This document shows, one piece after another, positions 1 through 7,777 of a DNA stretch of 16,626 nt (the stretch's first letter is position 1; every line of letters starts with the position of its first letter). The DNA is from JACVRW01 sp040509755 (lineage in GTDB: Bacteria > Actinomycetota > Thermoleophilia > Solirubrobacterales > Thermoleophilaceae), in contig JBEVKF010000132.1 of the NCBI GenBank assembly GCA_040509755.1, positions 1 to 16,626 on the forward strand, given 5' to 3'. The notes under the pieces are model-generated. The model did not search any database, was not told the DNA's origin, and saw only the letters and a program-made list of their open reading frames with translations. The position numbers and the translations under genes were made by a program.

Positions 1-698
1 GTCTTGTCGATCACGCCCGACTCGGTCATCTCGAGCCAGAGGTCGTTGCCCTCGCGCGAGCGCTCGCCCACACCGCAGAACGCCGACAGGCCGCCGTGCT
101 CCTTGGCCAGGTTGTGGATCAGCTCCTGGATGAGCACCGTCTTGCCCACGCCGGCGCCGCCGAACAGCCCCACCTTGCCGCCCTTGGCGTAGGGAGCGAG
201 CAGGTCTACGACCTTGATGCCGGTCTCGAAGATCTCGCGCGTCGGCGTGAGGTCCTCGACCGCCGGCGCGGAGCGGTGGATCGGCCAGCGCTCCTCGAAC
301 TCGACGTCGCCGGCGCCGTCGATCGGGTCGCCGAGCAGGTTGAAGATGCGCCCGAGCGTGCCCTCGCCCACCGGCACGGTGATCGGGCCGCCGGTGTCGC
401 GCACCTCGGTCCCCCGCGAGAGGCCGTCGGTGGCGTCCATCGCCACCGCGCGCACGCGGTCGTCGCCCAGGTGCTGCTGCACCTCGAGCACGAGCTTCGT
501 GGAAGTCTCGCCCTCGGCGGCCTCGTCACCCTCGGAGTGCTCTATGTCGAGGTCGATCTCCAGTGCGTTGTAGATCCCGGGCAGGTGCTCGGCGGGAAAG
601 GCCACCTCGACCACCACGCCCTGCACCTCCTCGACGTGGCCGACGACCGTCTCGCTGTCGCCCTGCTGCTCCTCGGTCTGCTCTGTTGCGGCTTCCAT
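1..698 (-). CDS. atpD: F-type ATP synthase subunit beta, N-terminal part
   Basis: This is the catalytic beta subunit of the F1 sector, which makes ATP from ADP and phosphate on the cytoplasmic face of the membrane. Only the first 232 residues are present; the gene continues past the left edge. The N-terminal beta-barrel domain is followed by the nucleotide-binding domain, with the P-loop GGAGVGKT at residues 180-187 and GERSREGNDLW further on. The ATG at 696-698 follows a good ribosome site (AAGGAG, six bases upstream). It is the last ATP synthase gene in the window; atpC would be expected beyond the edge. The N-terminus is unusually acidic, and a loop at residues 51-66 (DIEHSEGDEAAEGETS) looks longer than in typical beta subunits. 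Identification is certain from the motifs and the operon context. Confidence 0.98.
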   Translation of the reverse strand, partial: MEAATEQTEEQQGDSETVVGHVEEVQGVVVEVAFPAEHLPGIYNALEIDLDIEHSEGDEAAEGETSTKLVLEVQQHLGDDRVRAVAMDATDGLSRGTEVRDTGGPITVPVGEGTLGRIFNLLGDPIDGAGDVEFEERWPIHRSAPAVEDLTPTREIFETGIKVVDLLAPYAKGGKVGLFGGAGVGKTVLIQELIHNLAKEHGGLSAFCGVGERSREGNDLWLEMTESGVIDK

Positions 699-730
699 GA
701 ATCTCCTTAGTCTTACCCAACCCGTGCGCA

Positions 731-745
731 CTCGGCCGAGCCGAG
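731..745 (-). other. Small stem-loop between atpG and atpD
   Basis: The 55-base atpG-atpD gap contains a perfect inverted repeat, CTCGGC-3-base loop-GCCGAG. No U-run follows, so it does not look like an intrinsic terminator. It may act as an intercistronic hairpin that protects or processes the atp transcript. That role is inference. Confidence 0.4.
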
Positions 746-753
746 CGCTTCGG

Positions 754-1677
754 CTAGCGAAGTCCCTCTGCGCCGGCGACCACTTCCATGATCTCCTGCG
801 TGATCTCCGCCTGGCGCTGGCGGTTTGCCTCGAGTGTCAAGTCGTCGATCATGTCTCCGGCGTTGTCGGAGGCGCTGCGCATTGCGCTCATGCGCGCGCC
901 GTGCTCTGACGCCGTGGACTCGAGCAGCGCCCGGTAGATCGAGATCTCGACGTAGTCGGGCACGAGCCGGGCAAGGATCTCCTCGGGGTCGGGCTCGTAG
1001 ATCCAGAGTGCCCGCGAGTGCTGGTCGCCCTCGCTCGCGCCGCCCTCGCCGGCATCGTGGCCCTCATCGTCCTCGTCGCCGAGCACGTCCGCCTGCTGCA
1101 GCGGCAGCAGCGTCTCGTGGCGCACCTCCTGGTTGATCGCCGAGACGTAGCCGTTGTAGATGATCTCCACGCGGTCGACCTTGTCGTCGACGTAGGCCGC
1201 GGTGAGGCCGTCCGCGATCGCGCGCGCGTCCGCGAACGTCGGGCGGTCGGTGAACCCGGTCCAGCTGCCGCCCATCTCGAGGTCGCGGAACTGCAGCGAG
1301 GACACGCCGCGGCGACCGGACGCATACCAGAGCACCGTCTTGCCGTCGGCCCTGAGCTCGGCGGCGCGGCGGTTGCCGGCGCGGACGATCTGCGAGTTGA
1401 ACGGGCCCGCCAGGCCACGGTCGCCGGTCACGAGCAGGATGCCGACGTGGTTGACGCTCTCCTTCTCCTGAAGGATCGGCAGGCTGGGGACGTTGTCGGC
1501 CGCCTGCGACGCGCGCGAGGTCATCCTCCGCAGCGCATCCGCGTACGGTCGCAGGGCTTCGATCCGCTGCTCGGCCCGCCGCAGTCGCGCGGCGGAGATC
1601 ATCTCCATCGCCCGCGTGATCTTGCGGATGTTCTTGACGGAGCCGATGCGGCTGCGGATGTCCTTCAGTGAAGCCAT
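754..1677 (-). CDS. atpG: F-type ATP synthase subunit gamma
   Basis: The gamma subunit is the central rotor shaft that couples c-ring rotation to catalysis in the alpha3beta3 head. The protein has 307 residues. It opens with the signature N-terminal helix (RIGSVKNIRKITRAMEMISA, residues 10-29) and ends with the conserved C-terminal helix (MSAMRSASDNAGDMIDDL, then EITQEIMEVVAGA). A Rossmann-like middle part contains VTGDRGLAGPFN. Residues 199-221 form a highly acidic Gly/Asp/Glu loop between LLPLQQAD and ALWIYEPDPEE. The E. coli gamma loop here is shorter, and chloroplast gamma carries its redox-regulated insert at this place. The loop here has no cysteine, so thiol control is not expected. 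The ATG directly abuts the atpA TAG with no gap and no close ribosome site, so translational coupling is likely. Confidence 0.97.
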   Translation of the reverse strand: MASLKDIRSRIGSVKNIRKITRAMEMISAARLRRAEQRIEALRPYADALRRMTSRASQAADNVPSLPILQEKESVNHVGILLVTGDRGLAGPFNSQIVRAGNRRAAELRADGKTVLWYASGRRGVSSLQFRDLEMGGSWTGFTDRPTFADARAIADGLTAAYVDDKVDRVEIIYNGYVSAINQEVRHETLLPLQQADVLGDEDDEGHDAGEGGASEGDQHSRALWIYEPDPEEILARLVPDYVEISIYRALLESTASEHGARMSAMRSASDNAGDMIDDLTLEANRQRQAEITQEIMEVVAGAEGLR

Positions 1678-3393
<1,716 letters not shown>

Positions 3394-3408
3394 TTTGGGG
3401 ACGTCTCC

Positions 3409-3942
3409 TTATGCCGCTTTGGCGACTTGCTTTCGAAGTTGTTCGAGTCGGTTGCGCACGGTCGCGTCGAGCACCATGTTCCCCACCTGCAACCGCAGGC
3501 CCCCGAGCACGTCGGGGTCGACGCTGGACGACAGCTCGACCTGGCGGCCGGTCTGCTCCTCGATGCGCTTGCCGATGTCCTTCACGAGGCCCTCGTCGAG
3601 CTCGACGGCGCTCGTGACGGTGACCGGCAGCAGCTTGTTCTCCTCGGCCCACATCGAATCGAATGAGCGCCGGATGCGAAACAGCGCGGGCATGCGGTGC
3701 CGCTCGGCGAGCAGCTCGAGGAAGTTGACGACCCGCTCGTCGGCGTCCGAGACGATCTTGCGGATGCCGTCGCGCTTCTCGGCGCTCGAGAAGTAGGGCG
3801 AGAAGAGGAAGACCTGGAGGTTGCGGTCGGCGTCGAGCGCGTCCGCGAACTCACCCAGCTCGTCGTGCACGCGGTCGAGGGCGTCGCTGTCCTTGGCCGC
3901 CTCGAAGAGCGCCCGCGAGTAGACCTCGGCGATCTCCTCCAC
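3409..3942 (-). CDS. atpH: F-type ATP synthase subunit delta
   Basis: Delta is part of the peripheral stalk and ties the b subunits to the top of the F1 head. The 177-residue protein has the family layout. The N-terminal helical domain starts EIAEVYSRALFEAA. The C-terminal domain carries VTVTSAVELDEG, then VDPDVLGGLRLQVGNMVLDATVRNRLEQL. I chose the GTG at 3940-3942 because a near-perfect ribosome site (AAGGAGGAGG, 3951-3960) sits eight bases upstream and because it removes overlap with atpF, leaving a four-base gap. An upstream in-frame GTG at 3973-3975 would add 11 residues and overlap atpF by 29 bases; I consider it less likely. Confidence 0.95.
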   Translation of the reverse strand: MEEIAEVYSRALFEAAKDSDALDRVHDELGEFADALDADRNLQVFLFSPYFSSAEKRDGIRKIVSDADERVVNFLELLAERHRMPALFRIRRSFDSMWAEENKLLPVTVTSAVELDEGLVKDIGKRIEEQTGRQVELSSSVDPDVLGGLRLQVGNMVLDATVRNRLEQLRKQVAKAA

Positions 3943-3946
3943 GCTG

Positions 3947-4546
3947 CTAGCCCTCCTCCTTGGTGCCGTTGCCACGCTTGCTCTCGCCGCTGAGCGCCGA
4001 GAAGTCGACCTCGCCCAGCGCCTCCTCGATCAGGTTGCGGTGGTCGTCGGGCGTGAGTGACTTGCGCGTGACCTTCTCGGTGGCGATCACCGTGAGGTTG
4101 GCCACCTCCTTGCGGATCTCGTCCAGCGCGCGCCGCGTCTCGGCCTCGATGTCGCGCCGCGTCGCGGCCATCAGCTCCTCGCGCTGCCTGACGGCGTCGG
4201 CCTTCGTGTCATCGGCGAGCGAGTCGGCCGCCTTGCGCGCCCGGGAGGTGATGTCCTCTGCCTGCTCGCGCGCCTCGCGCAGGCGTGCGCGGTATTCCTC
4301 GAGCAGCTCGTCGGCCTCGCGCTTGGAGCGAGCGGCGGACTCGATCGAGTCCTCGATCGCCTGACGGCGCCGGTCAAGCGCCTCCGCGATGCGCGGGAAG
4401 GCGAGCTTGTTGAGGAGAAACAGCGTGATGCCGAAGGCGAGCAGCGTCCAGATCATCAGACCGACGTTCGGGCTGACGAGGAAGCTGCCGCCGCTCTCCT
4501 CCTCGGCGGCTTGCGCGAAGACGAGGATGTCGCCCACCCCGCCCAC
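3947..4546 (-). CDS. atpF: F-type ATP synthase subunit b
   Basis: Subunit b anchors the peripheral stalk in the membrane and extends up to delta. The 199-residue protein has one membrane helix at about residues 27-48 (VGLMIWTLLAFGITLFLLNK). A long charged coiled-coil follows (ALDRRRQAIEDSIESAARSKR onward), then a C-terminal part with DDHRNLIEEALGEVD. The reading frame is open further upstream, but that extension would lie wholly inside atpE. I place the start at the GTG that overlaps the atpE stop (TAGTG, sharing one base), which suggests translational coupling; no good ribosome site is visible. A second GTG three codons later is also possible. The C-terminus is lysine/glutamate rich. Confidence 0.95.
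   Translation of the reverse strand: MGGVGDILVFAQAAEEESGGSFLVSPNVGLMIWTLLAFGITLFLLNKLAFPRIAEALDRRRQAIEDSIESAARSKREADELLEEYRARLREAREQAEDITSRARKAADSLADDTKADAVRQREELMAATRRDIEAETRRALDEIRKEVANLTVIATEKVTRKSLTPDDHRNLIEEALGEVDFSALSGESKRGNGTKEEG
3951..3960 (-). promoter_or_regulatory. Strong ribosome binding site that fixes the atpH start
   Basis: On the minus strand this reads AAGGAGGAGG, an extended Shine-Dalgarno match eight bases ahead of the GTG at 3940-3942. It lies inside the last codons of atpF. It is the reason for preferring the shorter atpH reading. Confidence 0.7.
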
Positions 4547-4821
4547 TAGAGGAAGAAGGCGATCAGGCCGAAGATGAATGCGTAGAAGACGATCGCCTCG
4601 GTCAAAGCGAAGCCGAGCCACTGAATGCTCGTGATCTCCTCGCGCATCTCGGGCTGGCGGGTGACCGACTCGATCACCTTGCCGAAGATGTAGCCGACGC
4701 CGATGCCCGGGCCGATTGTGCCCAGGCCGGCGCCGACGCCGAGCGCGATCGCTTTCAGACCGGCAGAGGTCTCCTCTGCCGCCTTGACGGCGTCTTGTGC
4801 GATGGGAAAGAAGAAATCCAT
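4546..4821 (-). CDS. atpE: F-type ATP synthase subunit c
   Basis: Subunit c forms the rotor ring that carries ions through the membrane. The 91-residue protein is a two-helix hairpin. Helix 1 has the glycine motif GVGAGLGTIGPGIGVG (residues 28-43), the polar loop is RQPEMREE (55-62), and helix 2 carries the essential carboxylate E75 in LTEAIVFYAF. Aligned by eye to the Na+-type Ilyobacter c subunit, the Na+ ligand positions Gln32 and Ser66 are Val42 and Ala76 here, which points to H+ coupling. The ATG at 4819-4821 follows AGGAGGG about five bases upstream. A longer frame starting near 4887 would run into atpB and lacks family character. The stop overlaps the atpF start. Confidence 0.97.
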   Translation of the reverse strand: MDFFFPIAQDAVKAAEETSAGLKAIALGVGAGLGTIGPGIGVGYIFGKVIESVTRQPEMREEITSIQWLGFALTEAIVFYAFIFGLIAFFL

Positions 4822-4834
4822 AGGCCCTCCTGGG

Positions 4835-5734
4835 TTAGTGCCCTCCGGCGCTTGCCTCGCCGAAGTAGATGGACGTGAGCGTGGCAAAGATGAATGCCTG
4901 CAGCGTGGCGATCAACCCCACTTCCAGCATGAAGAACGCGATGGCCACAGGAAGGGTGATCCAGCCGAGAGCCGCGACGCCGAGCAGGACCGCCAGGCCG
5001 CCGCCCATGAACAGGATCAGCAGGTGACCCGCCAGGATGTTCGCGAAAAGCCGGACCGACAGGGAGATGATCCGCATGAACTGCGAGATCACCTCGATGA
5101 AGAAGATCGGGACGGCCGCGGGGCCGGACACGCCGGCCGGGAGCCAGCCCTTCAGGTACTTGATCAGTCCGTGCCGGCGAATGCCCTCTACCTGGTAGAG
5201 GATGAACACCGCGAGCGTCAGCACGAGCGGGATCGACAGGTTTGCGGTGGCGGCGTAGAGCGCGAACGCGGGGAAGTCGATGCCGGCGATCTCGATCGTC
5301 TCGTGGCTGTTCACCGGCAGCGGGATGTAGCCGAGCATGTTCGAGAACCAGATGAAGAAGAAGAGCGTGGCCACGAGCGGAAACCACTTCGCGGCCGCCT
5401 CGGAGGGCATGTTGCGTCCGGCGATCTGCGTGAAGGTGAGGTCGTAGGCGCCTTCGACGATCGTCTGCACCCGGTTCGGCTTTTCCTGCATCCGCTTGGC
5501 GATCCACACCATCGTGCCGATCGTGAGCACGCAGGCAAGCAGCAGATAGAGCACGGCCTTGGTGAAGGAGAGGTCGATGGGGCCGATCTCGAACTTGATC
5601 CAGGCCTCGAGCTTGAACTCGTCCTGAGGCTTGAACGCCTCGTTCTTGCCGTCCGAACCGAAGATGACGTAGAGCAGGATGGCCACGGCGAGATAAAGGC
5701 CGACCCCCAGCAGGATCTTCTGCTTGCGCGTCAC
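4835..5734 (-). CDS. atpB: F-type ATP synthase subunit a
   Basis: Subunit a is the membrane stator that supplies the ion half-channels next to the c-ring. The 299-residue protein has several hydrophobic helices (about 8-25, 60-79, 117-137, 160-180, 208-224, 230-250 and 255-290). The essential arginine is R228 in the signature SLSVRLFANILAGH (residues 224-237). The N-terminal WFSNMLGYIPLP segment and the C-terminal helix (LQAFIFATLTSIY) match the family. The start is a GTG whose last bases overlap the stop of the upstream AtpI-like gene (GTGA). A strong site (GGAGGA) lies six bases upstream. The gap to atpE is 13 bases. Confidence 0.97.
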   Translation of the reverse strand: MTRKQKILLGVGLYLAVAILLYVIFGSDGKNEAFKPQDEFKLEAWIKFEIGPIDLSFTKAVLYLLLACVLTIGTMVWIAKRMQEKPNRVQTIVEGAYDLTFTQIAGRNMPSEAAAKWFPLVATLFFFIWFSNMLGYIPLPVNSHETIEIAGIDFPAFALYAATANLSIPLVLTLAVFILYQVEGIRRHGLIKYLKGWLPAGVSGPAAVPIFFIEVISQFMRIISLSVRLFANILAGHLLILFMGGGLAVLLGVAALGWITLPVAIAFFMLEVGLIATLQAFIFATLTSIYFGEASAGGH

Positions 5735-6096
5735 GGACGCTCCTCCGCGCCGAACGGCCGGGAGATCATCTGGCCGGTGAAGTAGAAGGTGAAGAGGGTG
5801 ATCGAGAGGACCGCGGCGGCCAGGCCGGCCTCGCGGTCGCTCAGCCCGACGACGAAGATGGTGCCCGCGACCAACCAGCCGCGCGCGAGCATCGACCCGG
5901 CCATCAGGCCGGCCACCGTGCGGGGATCGTCGGAGGCTCGCGCACGCTTCTCAATTAGGTGCTGTACCCCGCGTTGAAGAAGCCAAGCACCGGCGGCGCC
6001 CGCCCAGCCGAGAATCGGCAGGCCCGCAACGACAAAGATGGGCAAAGCGAGCGCCAGAAGCACGAGGTCGAGGTACCGCATCATGCGCAGCGGCAT
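5731..6096 (-). CDS. AtpI-like small membrane protein at head of the ATP synthase operon
   Basis: This protein of about 121 residues has three or four hydrophobic helices separated by a short basic/acidic loop (EKRARASDDPR). The last helix carries VLSITLFTFYFTGQM. It sits immediately before atpB and overlaps it by four bases. That is where many bacteria encode AtpI, a poorly conserved protein linked to c-ring assembly or cation supply. I cannot see a decisive AtpI motif, so the assignment rests mainly on position, size and membrane topology. The start is uncertain. The ATG at 6094-6096 (PLRMMRYLDLV follows) is used here; an in-frame TTG at 6127-6129 would add 11 residues. Neither has a convincing ribosome site. 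Confidence 0.7.
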   Translation of the reverse strand: MPLRMMRYLDLVLLALALPIFVVAGLPILGWAGAAGAWLLQRGVQHLIEKRARASDDPRTVAGLMAGSMLARGWLVAGTIFVVGLSDREAGLAAAVLSITLFTFYFTGQMISRPFGAEERP

Positions 6097-6197
6097 GGGC
6101 TCGGATGCTTTCAGAGCGTGCGTCGTCAAGGGGGTGTCCCGAGGGAGCGACGGGCCGGCGGCGTCTTGGTGCTCTCGCCCGGGGTCTGGAAAGGTAC
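6097..6197. promoter_or_regulatory. Divergent intergenic region between ATP synthase operon and DUF488 gene
   Basis: About 100 bases separate the two divergent genes, so this stretch should hold the promoter for the whole minus-strand ATP operon and one for the plus-strand gene. A TTGACG hexamer lies on the minus strand at 6129-6124, but no TANNNT-like -10 is found 16-18 bases further on. On the plus strand GGAAAGG just before 6198 can serve as a ribosome site. No promoter can be assigned with confidence. Confidence 0.4.
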
Positions 6198-6725
6198 ATG
6201 ACCGAGGGACTTTGTGACTACTTTGTGACAGTTGGCTCGCTCGCGACCATCGGCGTCTACGGCTTCACGGGCGAGGCCTTCATCGCCGCGCTCGAGCGCG
6301 CGGGCGTCGGCCTGGTGCTCGACGTTCGCCAGCGGCGCGGTGTGCGCGGGAGCGAGTACTCCTGGGCCAACAGCGTGCGGCTTCAGGCGCGGCTCTCCGA
6401 CGCCGGGATCGAGTACCGCCATCACAAGGAGCTCGCCCCGACCACCGAGCTGCGCCGCCTGCAGTACCGCGCTGACGACGCTGAGGGGGTCGGCAAGCGC
6501 TCGCGCACGCACCTCGCGCCCGAGTATGTCGAGGGTTATCTTGCCCAGGTGCTCGATCGTGTGGACCTGGGCGAGCTGGCCGCGACTCTGCCGAACGACA
6601 CGGTCAGCGCCTTGCTCTGCGTCGAGCGCGACCCCGAGGCCTGCCACCGCTCGCTGGTGGCCGACCGGCTCGCGGCCGAGCTCGGCCTGCCGGTGCGCCA
6701 CCTGCTGCCGGACTCAGCCGAGTAA
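6198..6725 (+). CDS. DUF488 family protein
   Basis: The 175-residue protein belongs to the DUF488 family. It shows the family pattern of a glycine-rich opening (TVGSLATIGVYGFTGEAF, from residue 11), the LVLDVRQRRGVRGS block at about 39-52, a basic central HHKELAPTTELRRLQY segment, and a C-terminal cysteine motif CVERDPEACHRSLVADRL (141-158). The biochemical role of the family is not established, as far as I know; the conserved DVR and CxE...CHR residues suggest a catalytic or binding site. The ATG follows GGAAAGG by a few bases. A GTG at 6225 is a possible alternative start. It is the only plus-strand gene here, divergent from the ATP operon, and its end overlaps the next gene by 12 bases. 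Confidence 0.88.
   Translation: MTEGLCDYFVTVGSLATIGVYGFTGEAFIAALERAGVGLVLDVRQRRGVRGSEYSWANSVRLQARLSDAGIEYRHHKELAPTTELRRLQYRADDAEGVGKRSRTHLAPEYVEGYLAQVLDRVDLGELAATLPNDTVSALLCVERDPEACHRSLVADRLAAELGLPVRHLLPDSAE
6209..6229 (+). repeat. Tandem 11-base-period direct repeat at the start of the DUF488 gene
   Basis: The decamer ACTTTGTGAC occurs at 6209-6218 and again at 6220-6229, a period of 11 bases or about one helical turn. It lies within codons 4-11 of the DUF488 reading frame if the ATG at 6198 is used. If translation began at GTG 6225, it would overlap the leader. The spacing resembles sites bound by OmpR-family regulators, but nothing proves binding. Confidence 0.5.
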
Positions 6726-7145
6726 CAGGGTCGAGCGGGTGTGGCGCAGCGCGGCCCGGAGGGCGCCGGCCGGCGAGGGGTAGTAGAACGGCGAGCGCCC
6801 GTCGGTCAGGAGCTGCTCCAGGCGAGCCATGCCGCGCGGGCTCACGCTCGGCTCGTCCACGAGCTCCTGGGCCAGGCCGAGCAGCAACTCGCGCTCGGCG
6901 AGGATCGCCGAGCGCTGCACCGGGACGCGCGACGTGGTGGACCGCTGGCGAGGCTGCTCCGCCGCCTCGATGGTCCGGCGCAGCCCGCCGGCCATCCGCC
7001 GCCGAAAGCCGCGCGAGACGAGCTGCCGCGCACGGCAGGCAAGCACGGCCGACGATCGAGGATCCGCGCCGGCGGCGAGCTCGCGATCGAGCGTGTTCCT
7101 CAACAGGCGCGCGCGCAGCGGCTCGGTGAGTTCGGTGAGTGGCAT
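6714..7145 (-). CDS. Conserved protein of unknown function, paralog of the 13473-13901 gene
   Basis: I do not recognise a named family. The 143-residue protein has no membrane segment or signal peptide. It contains a basic central block (RARQLVSRGFRRRMAGGLRR, residues 38-57), then AAEQPR, VPVQRSAILAEREL and a C-terminal SPRGMARLEQLLTDGRSPFY (102-121). Roughly half of its residues are identical to the 142-residue product at 13473-13901, with a single one-residue gap. The ATG at 7143-7145 is chosen because AGAGGAG lies three to four bases upstream and because it matches the paralog's start; the frame is open to 7193. Its last 12 bases overlap the convergent DUF488 gene. Arg-rich helices leave nucleic-acid or protein binding possible, but that is speculation. 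Confidence 0.8.
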   Translation of the reverse strand: MPLTELTEPLRARLLRNTLDRELAAGADPRSSAVLACRARQLVSRGFRRRMAGGLRRTIEAAEQPRQRSTTSRVPVQRSAILAERELLLGLAQELVDEPSVSPRGMARLEQLLTDGRSPFYYPSPAGALRAALRHTRSTLLLG

Positions 7146-7278
7146 GGGCTCCTCTAAAAATAGGCCGTCGGACTCCGATTGGCGCCCGGCCACCTCGAAA
7201 AACTGCAGCTACAAGGGGTCACTCCCAAGGTTGTGTTGCCTTCTGCTTTCTACCTGCACACAACGCGTCAAACCCCCG

Positions 7279-7321
7279 CGACCCCACGGGTCGGGCGCCT
7301 TTCTGTGCGTGAATCGCACAG
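7279..7321 (-). terminator. Paired hairpins downstream of the kdp operon, probable terminator
   Basis: Two perfect inverted repeats lie 16-58 bases after the stop of the last kdp-operon gene. One is CTGTGCG-5-base loop-CGCACAG (7303-7321), extendable by weaker pairs. The other is CGACCC-3-base loop-GGGTCG (7279-7293). Read on the minus strand, the second is followed by CGGGGGUUUGA, a GC-rich stem with only a weak U-run. The position fits termination of the long minus-strand operon. The surrounding gap (7146-7336) shows no further gene. Confidence 0.5.
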
Positions 7322-7336
7322 AGACGCGACACACCC

Positions 7337-7777
7337 CTACCCACCAGACTCCGAATCGGCCCCCGGGCGCAGGACGAGGACCTCGCCGGGCGCGTTTTCG
7401 AGCAGCCAGGTGACGTCGGCCGCCGAGAAGCCGCCGCTCTCGCTCGTTTGCGCCGCCACAACGAGCGTGTCGTAGCGCTCGGTTTCCATCAGCTCCGAGA
7501 GCGCCTGCCGGGGAGTTCGCCCGCGCCCTATGCGCGAGTCCACCGCCACACCCGCGCTCGTCGCGCGCTGGTCGATCAGCTCGAGCAGTGGGACGGCCGC
7601 TTCGGACTCGCGCAGCGGCAACGCCGACTCGAGCGACAGGTGGTTGGGCACCATCGCCAGGTAGGCCGGAACTAGCGTCGCACCCTGCGCCCGGGCAGTC
7701 CGCAGCGCGGACTCCAGCGTCGCACTCGAGAGCGTCGAGCCGAGAAACGGAAAGAGGATGCGGCGACGCGGGCTCAT
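7337..7777 (-). CDS. Universal stress protein-like (UspA fold) protein, end of kdp operon
   Basis: The 146-residue product has the alternating strand/helix pattern of the Usp fold: RRRILFPFLGS at the start, ALRTARAQGATLVPAYL, a central GRGRTPRQALSELMETERYDTLVVAAQ, and a final PGEVLVLRP strand. The glycine-rich GxxGx(9)G(S/T) ATP-binding signature of ATP-type Usps is not apparent in TSESGGFSAADVTWLLENAP, so it may be a non-ATP-binding member. The ATG overlaps the stop of the upstream kdpD N-terminal gene (ATGA), so the two are likely made together. A role in Kdp signalling or potassium stress is inferred from position only. Two hairpins follow its stop. Confidence 0.8.
   Translation of the reverse strand: MSPRRRILFPFLGSTLSSATLESALRTARAQGATLVPAYLAMVPNHLSLESALPLRESEAAVPLLELIDQRATSAGVAVDSRIGRGRTPRQALSELMETERYDTLVVAAQTSESGGFSAADVTWLLENAPGEVLVLRPGADSESGG

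Noticed and set aside
4703..5785. A 360-codon plus-strand frame opposite atpE and atpB
   Set aside because: Antisense shadow caused by high GC; low-complexity His/Asp/Arg composition and no family motif.
6124..6129. TTGACG hexamer as the -35 of the ATP operon promoter
   Set aside because: No acceptable -10 hexamer at 16-18 bases; such hexamers arise by chance in GC-rich DNA.
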